DNA of 64,000 nt, taken from the NCBI GenBank assembly GCA_963942565.1, contig OZ012693.1, forward strand, positions 2,870,308 to 2,934,307. The letters run 5' to 3'. This stretch comes from Maea johnstoni. Lineage: Eukaryota > Annelida > Polychaeta > Spionida > Magelonidae. Positions 40,017 to 53,391 of the stretch are shown in pieces; position 1 is the stretch's first letter; each line of letters starts with the position of its first letter. A program made the translations under genes and the position numbers. The notes below the pieces were generated by a model. That model was not told the origin of the DNA. It made no database searches and saw nothing but the letters and a program-made list of their open reading frames with translations.

Positions 40017-42580
40017 GGGCCATATCACAGTAATTGCGACGGAGAAGTTAAAAAAATGATATCATTTTACCTATATAAAGTGATGATGTACTGAAAATAG
40101 ACATCCTAAAGAGTACAAAAATTTAAAAAATCATAACCCAAACCCAACTACCTCACAAAAAATTGACTTTATACCTCAAAATTTGTTTTGTGTGTGTTAC
40201 GGACGGGAAAGTGATTAAAATCATTTTATTTTTGATAGGGTTGTCAGAAGTACACTTTTTTGGTGTGTATTTGTAAGTGGGAGGCTGAGGTACATTACCA
40301 CTGAACATATTTGATCTGGTAATCAATCATCAATGAGGTATTGAACTGTTTTGATTGCCATTTTTCCGTCCGTAACAAAAAACTTAGAAAAGTTTCTATA
40401 AAAGTTTCATTTTAAGTGATAATGTAACAACTTTTGGAATCCTCTTACTTCATCATAAGGCATATTTATTGATGTAACAAATTTGTAGAAAATAAATCAC
40501 ACAATTGGTTAAAATGGAGTTTGAAAATTTTCCGTCCGTAACATTTAGTGCTGTTACGGACGGAAAAGTGATTAGGATAGGAAGTATGGCTGGAAGGTAA
40601 AAATCAGGGGATCAATGACAGCTATGAATTTTCAGTGTGCATCTCAATAAAGGGTTCAGGGCATATCCATCTACTCACTATGGGTTGAGGAATTTTCCAA
40701 AGAGATCCATGTTGTTTTAAAGGTATGATATACAGAGAATATGCTTACACTTAGGTAAGGACCTTGAGTGGATGAGCAATTAATTTGAGTATGGACAACT
40801 CTGTTTCTTATATGCATAACTCAGCATAATAGTTCCAACTGATTTAGCTTAGATGCTTCCTTAAGATTATAAAGCTGAGAAAGTTGTGATGAGCATCATT
40901 TTAGTTTGTTTTCTCAGAGGTAGATTATTTCACTCAGCACCTGGTCAGTGGTCAGTTTAATCACTTCCTATACACAACAAGGTTGTTGACCAGTATAGCC
41001 CAGTCAATGTGGATTCTGTTTTTCCTCCACTTCCCCTTCTCATCAATACCTCTGATTCTCCAGCCTGGGGAAGAGGAAAGGGTTGGGGGAAATTGCATTT
41101 ACCCTGATTAACACCTCTGATTCTTTTGTCTTGGGAGGGAGGATGGGTTGGGGGGAAATTGCATTTACCCCGATTGACTGAATAGGTGGCTTCAGGATTA
41201 AGGATGTAGGGTGGAATGGAAACTTATGGCATCTGCAGACAGGATGAAAGTGTCTAGACAAAGAGTACACCTGTACATTGTTAAAAAAAATAGATATCCT
41301 TAAACTATTTTAAGAATTTGTGGGAAACTATGGAATGCTCTAGAAGTTCATGATTAGCTGAATGTATGGTCAATTGGATGATTAAGACATTGAGTCATGA
41401 AATGTAACAGACATTGCTAACGCTATCAATTATTACCAACATATCTATACTGTGAATGAATTATGAATGTGTAGTTAGCAAGAGTGTCCAGTTTGCTAAA
41501 TACTTTGAAATACCTATAGATGTGATATTTTCTATTCATGCATATTTGATCTTATTAACAGTTGGCTATTTTTTCTGGCTCAGATCTAACATGTCTATTG
41601 GGTGAATGGAGAAGTGTATTAACATCCAGTATTGGATATGAACTGAATTGGCATTCCTAACCAAACATACATATCATGAAAATCAGTTGTATTTAAACCT
41701 GTAATAGCATCACTAATATGTGTGTAATTGCACTTGAGATTTTAGTACCGAGATCTAGGGTCATAGCATTATTGCAATATGGAGGCACACCTTCATCATA
41801 CCACAATCTGGTTTTTAAGAATCCACTCTTCACTTATTTAAAATACTGTTTACAGTTATCTTTAATAATAGAGAGAATGTAGGGTTCTTGTTTGAGTGTT
41901 TTCAATGTTTCAGCCACAATAATTTCAGAACCTCGAATTGAGAGTGTCAGTCTCTCAGCTAAATCTGAAGAAATTTAGTTTCTGGTATCATTTTGTCTGT
42001 AATTTATCATTTAGACCACTGATCTATGAATAACTTTGTACAAACATTCTTATGTGAGTCTTCCATATGACTATTTTCAATTTTGAGTGATGTAATGAAA
42101 TTTTGACCTCTTAGAAATGTTTTATGTATGGAATCCTCCCCCTTCTCCACTTGCGACGAAAGTTTCCCGTCCGTAACAGTATGCATTTTCCGTCCGTAAC
42201 ACTGAATAAATTCCTCCAAAATTTGAGTGGGATGATGAAAATTTGAAATACATGCAGAAATAGATACTTGAGGATCTTGGCTACATTGCCAATATGCTAA
42301 ACTTTAATTTTCTTTAGAATTTGAAGAAGGATTTCTGTTTTTGTGAAGGTATCTAAAACCTCCGTCGCAGAGTTTCCCGTCCGTAACAGCAATAAATTCA
42401 TTAAAATATACTATTTTTTCAAATTTTTTTTACAAACTTTTTTTATAATAGTGTTTTAGAATGGTATATCTATGAGATTAAACAGCAAAATCAGGAAGTT
42501 TCCCTGAACTTATTGAAAAATATTGAATTAAACTCTCTAAAATTCCCGTCCGTAACAATTTGAATAGCTTGATATGGCCC
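40017..42580. mobile_element. non-autonomous DNA transposon, 2.56 kb, with GGGCCATATCA ends
   Basis: Inverted ends of 11 bp (GGGCCATATCA) and a 4-bp duplication CACT at 40013-40016 and 42581-42584. The intact tandem unit reads GGGACACTCCAGG, exactly what removal of the element and one CACT restores, so the borders are firm. Inside, the motif CCGTCCGTAAC recurs about eight times near both ends in either orientation (about 40196, 40365, 40532, 40552, 42164, 42187, 42376, 42545), as expected of subterminal transposase-binding sites. There is no coding capacity. A 67-bp direct duplication lies at 41042-41175. I could not assign a superfamily from the short TIR and 4-bp duplication. Confidence 0.85.
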
Positions 42581-42660
42581 CACTCCAGGTTCATATGTAT
42601 ATCTCTCTTGCTATCCCTTTCTTAGTGAGTCTGGACCCCTTGCACATCTAAGGAACAAGC
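42581..42660 (+). repeat. 93-bp tandem array, right remainder
   Basis: Continues the unit CACTCCAGGTTCATATG with TCTCTCTTGCTATC and GAGTCTGGACCCC, then fades. Confidence 0.75.
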
Positions 42661-42689
42661 AGTGCATCTTTCACTATCTTCATACACAG

Positions 42690-43820
42690 ATGAATGGGTT
42701 AAGAAGGCCATATCTTTTACCAGATAAAAAGACCTTCTGGGTATGCAGTATGTGCATTAGACTTCTCTACCATGGAGGCACCTCCTCCCTGCATACCAGG
42801 ATGAACATGGGTTAAGAAGGCCATATTTTAGCCCAAGTGAAAGGACACTCTGGGTATGCACCACATAGACAATGCATTAGACTTCTTTGCCATGGAGGCA
42901 CCCTGTCCCCCAACCTCCTGGTGTACAATGATGAATGGGTTAACCCTTCAAATATCATGGCTACTTTGGTCCAAAGCACAAGGATGATATTTGAAAACCA
43001 TCTAAACCCTGTCATGTTGGTATTCATTAGATAGCTCTCATTGAGTACTCCCAGATGAGTACTCATGTGTCAGGTGCTTTTTTTTTGCACCATTTTGTAT
43101 CGGCAAAATTAGCCACGAGCTGCATGTATACGGGTTAAGAAAGCAATATTTCGGCCCAGATGAGAAGAGCCTCTGGGATCACTCCTCCCCTGCGGCGGCT
43201 GAAGGCCACTCTTGTCTCTGGCGAGGGACAGTCTCCTCAATTTATGCTTCTTGGGGGCAGGTAATGTAGGTCAGGATCGTGGTGGTATTCCTACCTCTCT
43301 GTTTGTGCCAGTATATATATATTCAGAGAGGGAGAGAGGGAGCCGCTCTATAAGCCATGTGCAGGTGTGTACTGTGTAGTACATGTACTGATGTACCTAA
43401 ACCCAGACCAGGTGGATTTTATTTTTTAACCCTTCCAATGTTGAGGCTATTTTTGTCCAAAGACAAGAATGCAAAGATATTTGAGAACCATCTAAGCCAT
43501 GCTATTTTGGTATTCATTGGATAGCTCTCGCTTAGTACTCTCAGAGGAGTATGCATGTGCCAGGGTTTCAGTCATTTTATTTCATAACTTCATACATACA
43601 TGTTTTGTGGCTTAGGATACAAATTGAAGTTATTTTCCCTATGATAGCACCCTCACCTGTATATGAGAGTACCAGATTAGGGGGGGGGGGGTTGATAATT
43701 TCATACACAATTTATGGCACCCTGATCTGTAGATGAGGATATCAGAGCAAGATGGGGGGTGGGGGTACATACATGGTTTGTGGCACCCTCACCTGGCTGT
43801 ATATGACCCCTAGAATAGCA
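42690..43820. repeat. patchwork of short tandem and dispersed repeats
   Basis: Two ~120-bp copies (about 42690-42810 and 42811-42940, sharing GGGTTAAGAAGGCCATAT, TCTGGGTATGCA and CCATGGAGGCACC), a third partial one from 43133, TTAA-type repeats at 42940-43138 and 43426-43570, and ~80-bp copies around GGCACCCTCACCTG at 43648-43800. No gene. Confidence 0.65.
42940..43138 (+). mobile_element. TTAA-bounded MITE (copy with AACCCTTCAAAT start)
   Basis: Flanked by TTAA at both sides, starting TTAACCCTTCAAATATCATG and ending ACGGGTTAA. Diagnostic internal words are TTTGGTCCAAAGCACAAGGA and TTGGTATTCATTAGATAGCT. Related copies: 43426-43570 (partial), about 44880-45079, 53179-53391 (reversed), and partial ones near 8862, 51593 and 63432. 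Confidence 0.7.
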
Positions 43821-44879
43821 CCCTAGAATAGCGGAGAGAACTATAGTGGTTGACTGGAGAACAATAGGGAATAATCCATGAAGCATATTGATACCTGGGT
43901 GCTGAATCAATACCCAACAGGAATCAACAATGAGTTTTGACACTTGACATATTATATGTAACTATGTGGGACAGCTTTGTTTCATTCCATTGTTATTAAT
44001 TACACTTGTATACACATTCCTCTTTGTTAAATGTAGATTGCAATAAAAGCATTACACTCTTCAGTCCTAGGTTCAGGGGGGTTCCACAAATTGCAATCTT
44101 GAAGTAGCTACCCCATTCATGCTGCCAGCTCCTTTTCAACAATGTAGTCTGGATCTATATGGTATTTATAAAAACACATTGTAGCATTATGAAATAAAGT
44201 TGATGTAGCGGTCAAGATTACCTTCTGCACCTTTTTCTATTTAGGGTATTGGGGTACCATCCTTTCCCATATCTGTCAATGCATACTAGACTGCTACATA
44301 GTCTATTATGATGAACGAAGCCTATTTATTACACATACAGCTGATCACTATGAGGAGGATATGATATTGATTATGAGGATACATGTGGTGCAGGCGGTGC
44401 AATATTATCAACTATTGACCCGCTGCCTGACATACACACAGTTTAACATGCGGTATACTGTATAGGGAACGAGCTGTGCTTTTAAAACAGATAGATTTGC
44501 TCTACAAGAAATGTGTCACTACTGTCCTGATCCCTACTACCAATGGACTGACCACATGGTCTGACAATTGTAATGTTTGTGTAACATAGAATGGAGATAT
44601 ATATTTCAAAAATATTTTGAAGAGTTTATGTTTTTCAAAGTGGACAAGGATAGCAACTTTTGGTCATATATCTCTTAAACATCTTTCTTGGTCATGAACA
44701 TATTTGAACCTGTAGTTTACGTCAGACCATCAGTATGGTCTAGGTATGAATGGGTTGAAAGGGGCTCTTTGCTTGGCCTAAGTGACAGTGTTGAATAAGA
44801 CCCCTCAGTTGTGCCCTGAGGGTTGTGATCTCTATACTATGGGCCGTATAGCACCTGTACACACCAAGCCTAGATTTCC

Positions 44880-45079
44880 AGCTCTTCCACTGCTGAGGCT
44901 ACTTTTGTCCGAAGCACAAGGACGCAAAGTTATTTGAAGACCATCAAAACTTATCATGTTGGTATTCAGGAAATAGCTCTTGCTGAGAACTCTCAGATTC
45001 ATGAGTACCCATGTTTTTTAGGTTCTTTGCAGCGATCGTTTGTATTGGCCAAACACGCCACCAGCAGCACAAGGGTTAG
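44880..45079 (+). mobile_element. TTAA-family MITE copy with decayed ends
   Basis: Shares CACTGCTGAGGCTACTTTTG, TCCGAAGCACAAGGA and GTTGGTATTCAGGAAATAGC with 42940-43138 and ends CAGCAGCACAAGGGTTA. The left TTAA is not preserved. Confidence 0.55.
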
Positions 45080-45402
45080 TACACACCTTGCTCACTGTAG
45101 TACCAGCGGTCACTCTCCACTGGTCAACTGCTCAGCTCTGACCAAAGGTCATCTTGCTATTAGCTCTACATTAAGTTCAGGACAAGATGGTCAGTGAAGA
45201 TAAGCGTGTGCCAAGCTCGCACTGCCACTTCAGTTGGCCATCTCTGAATCAACCGTGCATCTCCCAAACACACTAATATGAAGCTATGGTATATTTCATT
45301 TGAATTTTGCCATATTCCTCTATTTAACTGCACAGATCCCAAATAAGCACATTCCCCCTTTTCTTCAGAAAAATTATGGAAGGGGCAAGCCATGGACTAT
45401 AT

Positions 45403-46966
45403 CAGGGCTGTCCAAGCCCAAAATGCCTGTAGCAAAATTTGAACTACCTGTAGCAAAATACTTATACCGTCTGCCACCAGGTGGCGTTTTTATGGTTCAA
45501 ATTTTATCCACCAGGGGTCATTTAGTTCACAGTTTACACACTAGGGGAAGTTAAATTAAGACTATGACATAGCACCAATTGAAATGTATGTTGAAACTTG
45601 AAACACTGAATCCACACATAGTACAATATAGGTTATACTTTTCACAGATTTGTATATTCAAGCTTAAGATTCTTCAATATACTGGCACACACTCTATTTC
45701 ACATATGTAGCCAGCTTGAATATTTATAATACAGTCTGATAAGACTCGGCAAGTTTTTTGGTAAGTGAGCATCATCCGATTATAAATAAGAATTGCTCAA
45801 GCATAATTTTTTTCAAAAACTATCATCAGCATTAGCATATCAAATATTAATGAAATCTGGTGACCGGTTGCAGAGAAATTAGTGAAACAAGTTTTATGGT
45901 AAGTGGGCATCATCAGATTATGAATCAGATATGCTCAAGCATAATCTTTTTCAAAAAATATCATCAGCATCCCTAAGTGTATCAGCATATCAAATATTAA
46001 TGAAATCTGGTGACCGGTTGCAGAGAAATTAGTGAAACAAGTTTTTTGGTAAGTGGGCATCATCAGATTATGAATCAGAATTGCTCAAGCAAAATCTTTT
46101 TCAAAAACTATCATCAGCATCCCTATGTGTATTAGCATATCAAATATTAATGAAATCTGGTGACCGGTTGCAGAGAAATTAGGTAAACAAGTTTTTTGGT
46201 AAGTGAGCATCATCAGATTATGAATAAGAATTGCTCAAGCATAATTTTTTTCAAAAACTATCATCAGCATCCCTAAGTGTATTAGTATATCAAATATTAA
46301 TGATTTCAGACGTCAAAATTGCCTATAGCATAGAATTAGAAACCTGATTTTCCTCATTAGTCTTTTGTTTCTAAACAGTTTACAAAATTGGTTACCAACA
46401 CGTCTACTAAATACAAGATTTCTAGAGTTGACAAGTTGGTTTCATTAGACTACCTTTGTGGGCACCCCCATACAACGTTTTATTGATATCTAGTGCTCGC
46501 CGGCCGAGAAAAATGATGGACAGTGTTTCTTTCTTCTAACAACAACAAAGATACTACAGAAAAAATACACGTCCACACTGATTATAAACGAGCGAAAATA
46601 ATCATAATCGCAAACTCACTGACAAAACTGGCTGAACGTAAATATACATAAACAACTCCGTTTTCGATAGACATTACATAAATCTTAGTAAAATACGTTC
46701 CTTTTCCAAAAATCCAAAACTGAAGGGGTATCTTTTTTATTTTCATATCGTCTGTATCATGGCGTCCCTTTGTTTACTGGATGTTTAGTCATGCGCACGA
46801 CGCCCTGTTTGGTGATCACTTAGTTTTGGTGACCACCGCTAGATGGCGACAGCATGCATGTTGCAAAATTACCGTGTCGCAACCTTGGCGCAAATATTCT
46901 TGTGTCGCATTTTTTGAGGATGCTGGCGCAAAATTTTGCGACAATGCGACAGCTTGGACAGCCCTG
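45403..46966. mobile_element. non-autonomous hAT-like transposon with tandem core, 1.56 kb
   Basis: Inverted ends CAGGGCTGTCCAAGC on the left and GCTTGGACAGCCCTG on the right, flanked by TATAT on both sides (45398-45402 and 46967-46971). CAGGG ends are typical of hAT elements; a 5-bp duplication fits the hAT5 subgroup, though a 5-bp AT-only repeat is weak. The centre holds four tandem copies of a ~150-bp unit. The subterminal parts are rich in TTGCGACA/GCGCAAA-like words. No transposase frame. Confidence 0.78.
45760..46310 (+). repeat. ~150-bp tandem repeat, four copies
   Basis: Units of about 138-151 bp begin near GGTAAGTGGGCATCATCAGA at 45760, 45898, 46048 and 46199 and contain AAATCTGGTGACCGGTTGCA. 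The array lies in the centre of the hAT-like element and is not seen elsewhere in the window. Confidence 0.85.
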
Positions 46967-47782
46967 TATATTTTCTGGCCTTCTGAACCTACCTGACCCC
47001 ACCCCCACCCTCCCCCTTCAATTTATCAATATCTTATTTAATCAGAACAAAAGATTTGGAAATTAAGTTGAATTCACTAAATATTTGAAGGCTCCTAATC
47101 CCTTGTTGAGGTTTTGATCAAAACTTGCTCAAATCTTTTCTAAACAAGTCTCTAGATCAAGTCAAAGAGATTTTTGAGTTAGTACATGTACCACAGGCAT
47201 GGTTGGTTTCGTCAGTTGTGTGTATAGATACTGGGTGCAACTAGCAGAACCTCCCTTTGACCATGTTCCTACTACCAAGTGGCTGAGCAAACCCATATAG
47301 GCAGGTAACTTGGACATGTGAAGCCACTCAAGATAGAGGTGTTAGCCTTTCAGATTAGTGGGGCTAGAATCTAGGTCACCTTGACATCATTAACCCTTTC
47401 GCTGCTGCTGGCAAATCTGGTCACCATGAAATGGTGACAACAAATTGTAAAGAATAGTCAGTGGACAGATGTTTATGGTCTATTTAGTCAAATATAAAAC
47501 TACTTTTGAAATAGCAATTTTTTCAGCTGTTTGTGAACATAACTCATCAAATTAAGTTTTAAAGCATTCGTGTCATAATGAAACATTCATGAAATTACCT
47601 TTTTGCATTTTCAAAAATCTACATCAAAACATGGGTATCCCTCACATTTGAATAATTTATAAAGGTATATACTTTTCATTGTCATTTCATTTTCACTAGC
47701 CTGGCTGCTATTCTTACTTGTCGTGGCAAGTGGTCAAGTGTCAAAGCCTGCTACAGAGGTGAATGAGTGTTGACCACATTCA

Positions 47783-47978
<196 letters not shown>

Positions 47979-48084
47979 TATGTGTAGCATCTTGGTATAG
48001 AAATGTGTCAATGAGGGATTAGCGAAATCTAACCATGCCTTAGAATCCATTATGTGCTAGAACCCTGGTGCTGGAGGGTATTCA

Positions 48085-48315
48085 TTAACCCATTCAAACC
48101 TGGCGATCTCTGAGAGAAGTATCGTCTAGATCTTTGACATTTTTGGAAATAACTTTCAAGTTAAGCTTGAATTCACAAAATATTTGAAACAGCATTGTTG
48201 GGTGGTTTTTGATTAATATTCCTCCATCAAATATTTTCCCAAAAATGCTCTGGTGAAGACGATATCAGTAAAATAGTCAGGGCAATTTTGGGTGCCACAG
48301 GCACGAAATGGTTAA
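48085..48315 (+). mobile_element. TTAA-bounded MITE (AACCCATTCAAACC type)
   Basis: Flanked by TTAA, starts TTAACCCATTCAAACCTGG and ends GAAATGGTTAA. Internal words GATCTCTGAGAGAAG, GGAAATAACTTTCAAG and AAATATTTGAAACAGC place it with the copy at 6286-6512 and with similar pieces near 49991-50130, 51588 and 57890-58310. Confidence 0.65.
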
Positions 48316-51300
48316 TGGGGACCACCCCTGTGTGTGACATCAGTTGTGATTTACCTTTAAAGTTTCATTCATGCTTTATCGGGGAAATTCAACCGAAATC
48401 TATGTGGTGGACTTGGCAGTGAATACACAAGTTGTCGAGGGTTGTTTATAGAAGCGCAACGCCAAAAGTCCTCGCACAGCATGCAGTCCTCCATCTTCTT
48501 TGACCTTGACCTTTAGCTACCATTCAGGGAGCAACACAAAGTGGGGAAGATTTAATTGTAATTCATGAAAACACGTCAAATACCTGCTTAAGCAAGAAAA
48601 TCATGCACATTTTTGTTCAATGAGGGAGATTTTGTTTTAGTTATCTCTGTGTAGAAAAGGAATGGGTTGACCTATAAACGTGGTTTTCAACAATGAATGG
48701 TATAAGCAAACAGGTGGCACAGTGATCTATGTATAAACACAAACATTAGCACATAACGCAGCTGCCTCGTTTTTTACCCCACAATCGTCATAATAGGGAT
48801 GAATTATGTGACCTTGTCAGTGAAGGTCACAACAGGTGCCAGAAAATGGCGTCAGAGTGTCTCGGTACCCTTCTGTGCAAAGTCCTTCACGTCCCCTTTC
48901 AAAACAATCCATTTGTTTATATCATGAGCTACTTTATCCCAAATCAGCTGAATTTGGCGCTAACATATGTTTCTTGCTATGGGAGTGCATATCAGCTGTT
49001 TATATTAGTCTGAGTGGTTGGGGTTGCTCCCTGGGCTAGGTTTTGTGATCAGCTGTTGGGACGTTGTAATCCAGATTATGATGGCTGTCTATATTTAAGC
49101 TTTAGGGGATGCTCTCAGCCAGGGACCTCAATGGTTGGCTGTATTCAGCTCTCTCATCTTTCAGGTTTTACCGAAATATTCTCAAACAAGGGTAGGAAGG
49201 GAAATTCTGTTTTGTAAACAAAAACATTCTTATGTTTTTTGGTATTCTATTATTCCCTGACTTCAATATACAAATATATACATAATGAAATTTACAGTTT
49301 ATAAATATAAATATAAATATACAAAAATGAATTCATGAACAAATGTTAATTAGTGTTAATTATCTTTTTCAACATTAACAAATGTATTAATTCATTGTAT
49401 AATTGTTGAAAAAAAATCGTAATTTAACCTCCATTTTTGCTGTATTTGCTCTATGACGTTGATTCAATATCCTAGTTAGCATTGATAGATTTCATTAAAC
49501 CACTGTTAAAAAATAATGCCTGGAAGTAAAGTGACTAAATAACTGACGAAAAGTGGCGAAACATGTAAAGAATATTTGAAAGAGAGTTTTAGTTTTTGGA
49601 AGAATTCTGAGAACATTTTTTGATCAAATATTTTTCTGCAAATGCTTTCATTTGAAAGATATCCCAAAGATAGCCCATCCTTTTTGGGGCGGTACACTAG
49701 GCGTGTAAGTATTCAGATTTGTGAGTCTAGATGAAGCGGTCTGGAACCTGACGCTCAGAGCTCAATATTTACGGCGCAGCACAAGATGTAGAACATCGCG
49801 TACTGTGGCCATAACATCTCTATATTATGGAGTTATCCTCATATCCCCCCTTTCTCTTACTCATATTACTCCTCATCCTCTCCTCCTCCTCCTCCTCCTC
49901 CTGCTATTTAAAACCCAGATGAATATGATACTGTGCTCCACTGCTGTGCTGATTTCCATCAGAACAGAATGATATTACAGCTATGTCCTTTAACCCACTC
50001 TGCACGCCTGGAGATCTCCCTAATAAACGTCATCTGGAACTCTTACTTTTAGAAATAACTAAAAAAATTAATCATAATTTACAAAATATTTGAAGGAGTG
50101 TTGTGACTTGTGAGATGGGTTCTGAAACGCATTTCCCTTTCAGATATTTTCTAAAAATTGCTTTTAAACCAACTATCAACTCTCCTACAAATAGTTTGCA
50201 AGTGTAAGTATGTTGTATTCTTAGATTTTTTTTGTAAGCTCAGTCAGATTATTAAGTGAAGTGTTTAATCAAATGCAGGCTTAAGGACTGTAACTGCTTA
50301 CAATCTCTGTTTCAAAACAATATATAAGAAAAGTTTTGTTTCATATTCTTTTAGATTTTTGTAGGGAAACATTAAGTTGTATTGTAAGGTATGCTTTGCT
50401 AAGCATTGAGTGTTTTTCTTGTTAAATTAGGCCTCTCTTATAGACAGCGATCATTTGAACAGAAAACTGCACTTAAAGCATCTTTAAAAATACCCCTACT
50501 TGCCTTCCCTTTAACTCCTGAAGTCAAGTGGCTTTTCCCCAAATACACGTTGGTACTATTTCTTCACTGTATGATGGCTCCTTGCTTTCTCTTTGAAGAA
50601 CACCTCCTTAAGTCAAGTGGCTATTGAAAATAAAAATGATTTTACACAAGACTATGAATGAAGACCTTTAAAAATGTTTTCAGTATGACTTAAGATTCTT
50701 TCCTCAGATACGTGTCGGTACTCATTCGTCACTGTATGATGGCTCCTCGTTTTGCAGGATTGTCTCACGTTTTTTCATCTGGTATCTGTTTCCATTGTTG
50801 CTGGGTGGCTTACTACTACCACACATCCTGTGTTGAAGCACACTCAACTGCGGTTGATTTTTGTCATGTTAACCCATTCATGCCTAGAATTCCAAAAGTG
50901 TCATCCTGTGTGTTATGGAACTTATGAAGATAACCCTTTAATAAAGCATATATATATACTTATAAGATTACTTAAAAGATTGATATTAATTTATTTGAAT
51001 TATTTAAGCATACAACTATTTAAAGGATATTGAATGTTCTGACAAAATTTTTTTTTTTTCCAAAAAATGCTTTTATTTGGAAAGTGTTAAGATTTATTTA
51101 GGCCTTGTAGGATTGCTGCAGAGAAAAGTGTCTTTACCCATTAATACTTAGTGCGGCCAAAACAGGCCTAACAATTTTGGCAATATCCTTATATTGAAAT
51201 CATCTGTTGAGAAAATATTTAAAGGAAGTAAAACTTTCCTTCATATAGACATGTATATTTTGTGAACTAATGCTGTATTCCAGAGTTATTTTCAAAAGTA

Positions 51301-51720
51301 TGAAAGTATCGGACGTTATTTTCCCTGGGACTCTTAAGTGTGAATAGGTTAAAATCCTCCTACGCTCTATGTATTAGCTTCCTTTGTTGTCGCTCATATG
51401 GGTGTTTGAAAACTGAAGTGTGTGTAACTTACCAAGAGATGAAAGGAATGTTGCGACTGAAATGCACTCAGGAGTAAAGGCGAAATTGACAGCCTTGAGA
51501 ACATTCTGTTCTGACTAGGGATTCCCAATCACACTAAACCTGAACAGGACAAGTTGATATTCTCTCCTTCAAATGTTTTGTGAAATCACCCTTAACCCTT
51601 ATGCTGGTGGTGGCTTAATTTGCCCAATACAAAATGATGCAAATAAAAAGAGATATGACTGAACGTTGCCAGAACGGTTAATTCAAAGTTAGTATCAGAA
51701 GTGTCATAGATCCAAACAAC
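48316..51720 (+). other. presumed intron, no gene seen
   Basis: Non-coding, with fragments of TTAA-type repeats, a short (TCC)n run at about 49873 and a diverged duplication around the word CACTGTATGATGGCTCCT (about 50566 and 50730). Confidence 0.5.
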
Positions 51721-51722
51721 TA

Positions 51723-52245
51723 CAGTCAAACCTCTATTAAGCGACCGCTCAAGGGAAATATCAAAAGTGGTCTTTTAAGGAGGTGGTCTCTTAAGAAGGG
51801 GTTGAGGGTCTGAGCGAGGTTATGAAAAAACAAAGAATTTCCAACAATGACCTCGAATTATTGAGGCTGTTATGTTTAGCTGCGTTTGTTGAAATTTCTT
51901 CATTAATATTTTAAGAATAAAACAATTCAGAAAAATAAAAGTTGAACAATATCATTAATTGAGGATCCTCAGAAATGATATACTTTCAAATTTTCAAATT
52001 TTTACCAATTATTTCATTATTATATTGTGCCCTTTCCAATATACAAGGCGTCTAGGCATTCAAGTGGCCGTTAAATGAAGGACCATTTACTCTTAGGGAT
52101 AAGATTTCATGGTCGTTGGTCGCGTCAAGCAAGTGGTCGCTTAAGCAAGGTCAAATATACAGGGAATAGCCTTGGGGGGATTTGAAACGGTCGTTCAAGG
52201 CAAGTGGTCGTTTAAGAGAAGTGGTCGTTGAGGCAAGTTTGACTG
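51723..52245. mobile_element. pogo/Tigger-like MITE, 523 bp
   Basis: Starts CAGTCAAACCTCTATTAAGC and ends with the inverted GGCAAGTTTGACTG, flanked by TA (51721-51722, 52246-52247). Internal GTGGTCGCTTAAG-like words recur near both ends. The CAGTCAAACCTC type of end with a TA target is typical of pogo-group Tc1/mariner elements. No transposase. Confidence 0.8.
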
Positions 52246-52574
52246 TATTTCTTTAGGCGCTTAAGCATACATGGGTTAACAGTCCCCTCTTTTCAAGAAC
52301 TCCAATCATGAATTTGTATTTGGAGTGATATTCTGTCCACAATTTTCAAAATTGTTCATGATAGAAATTAGGTACACGTCCAGAGTAAGAAACAGAAATT
52401 TTACTAACTGCAATATTATGATTGCTGTCATTGATTATAAGGCACACATTGGAAATTTGTATTGATATCTGAACTTAAGAAGATTTTAATTAAATTGTAC
52501 AGAAAGATGAACATGTGTAAGGCAATTGGAACCTAAGTGTCAATATCTCAACTCCACCCTCTCCCCCCTGATCA

Positions 52575-52880
52575 CTGTATTTGTATAGATCTGAATACAG
52601 ACCAAGGAAGGTATGACTGAAAGTTATCACTACTTTTACAGGAACTTTGCTGTATTGTTGGTCTCTATATACATGTGTGTAAATCTCTAAATACAGACCA
52701 AGGAAGATACCAGTTGATAGCAAATGATATTACCACTTCTACTAGGCCCCGTGTGGAAAGATACTGATAGGAAAGTAAATTACCACTTGCAACGGAATTA
52801 GCCATGTTGTGGGTGGCATGATATGTATAGATGTCTAAATTCAGACCAAGGAAGATAAGCAAGAAAATTACCACCACTTT
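52575..52880 (+). repeat. diverged ~120-bp tandem repeat, three copies
   Basis: The words AATACAGACCAAGGAAG or AATTCAGACCAAGGAAG recur at about 52594, 52689 and 52839, each followed by ATTACCACTTxTAC-like sequence. Confidence 0.6.
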
Positions 52881-53178
52881 TACTCCTAGCTATGATGTCA
52901 TTTCCCTCATAAATCATGCCTCTGTGCTCGTTGATAACTGATAGCACTGTGAACTATGTTCTCACCCATGCTCCAGGGAGCGAGATGTGAGAGGAGTGAG
53001 GATGTGGGCGCAAAACAGTTAACCCATTCACACCTTATGGCCAAAACATCCAGACTATTATACGATGTAATAAATATCTTAGTGACCAGAGCATTTTACG
53101 GAAAATATGCAAATGAGAAACGTATCTAGACCAGAACTTAATCCACAACTCTCCTTCAAATATAATCTGAATTTATGC

Positions 53179-53391
53179 TTAAAACCTTTGTGCTGCTGGT
53201 GGCTAATTCGGCCAAAATAATGCAAAAAAAAATGAAAAATGACTGAACCTTGGCGCATGTGTACTCATCTGATAGTACTCATCAAGAGCTAACTAATGAA
53301 TACCAACATAGAGGGTTTAGATGATTTTCAAAAATCTTCGCATCCTAGCTTGTGCTTTGGACTTAAGTTGCGTTAGCAATGGAAGGGTTAA
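53179..53391 (-). mobile_element. TTAA-bounded MITE, reverse copy
   Basis: Reverse-complement relative of 42940-43138, bounded by TTAA at both ends and containing the complement of GTCCAAAGCACAAG and GTTGGTATTCATTAG. Confidence 0.7.
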
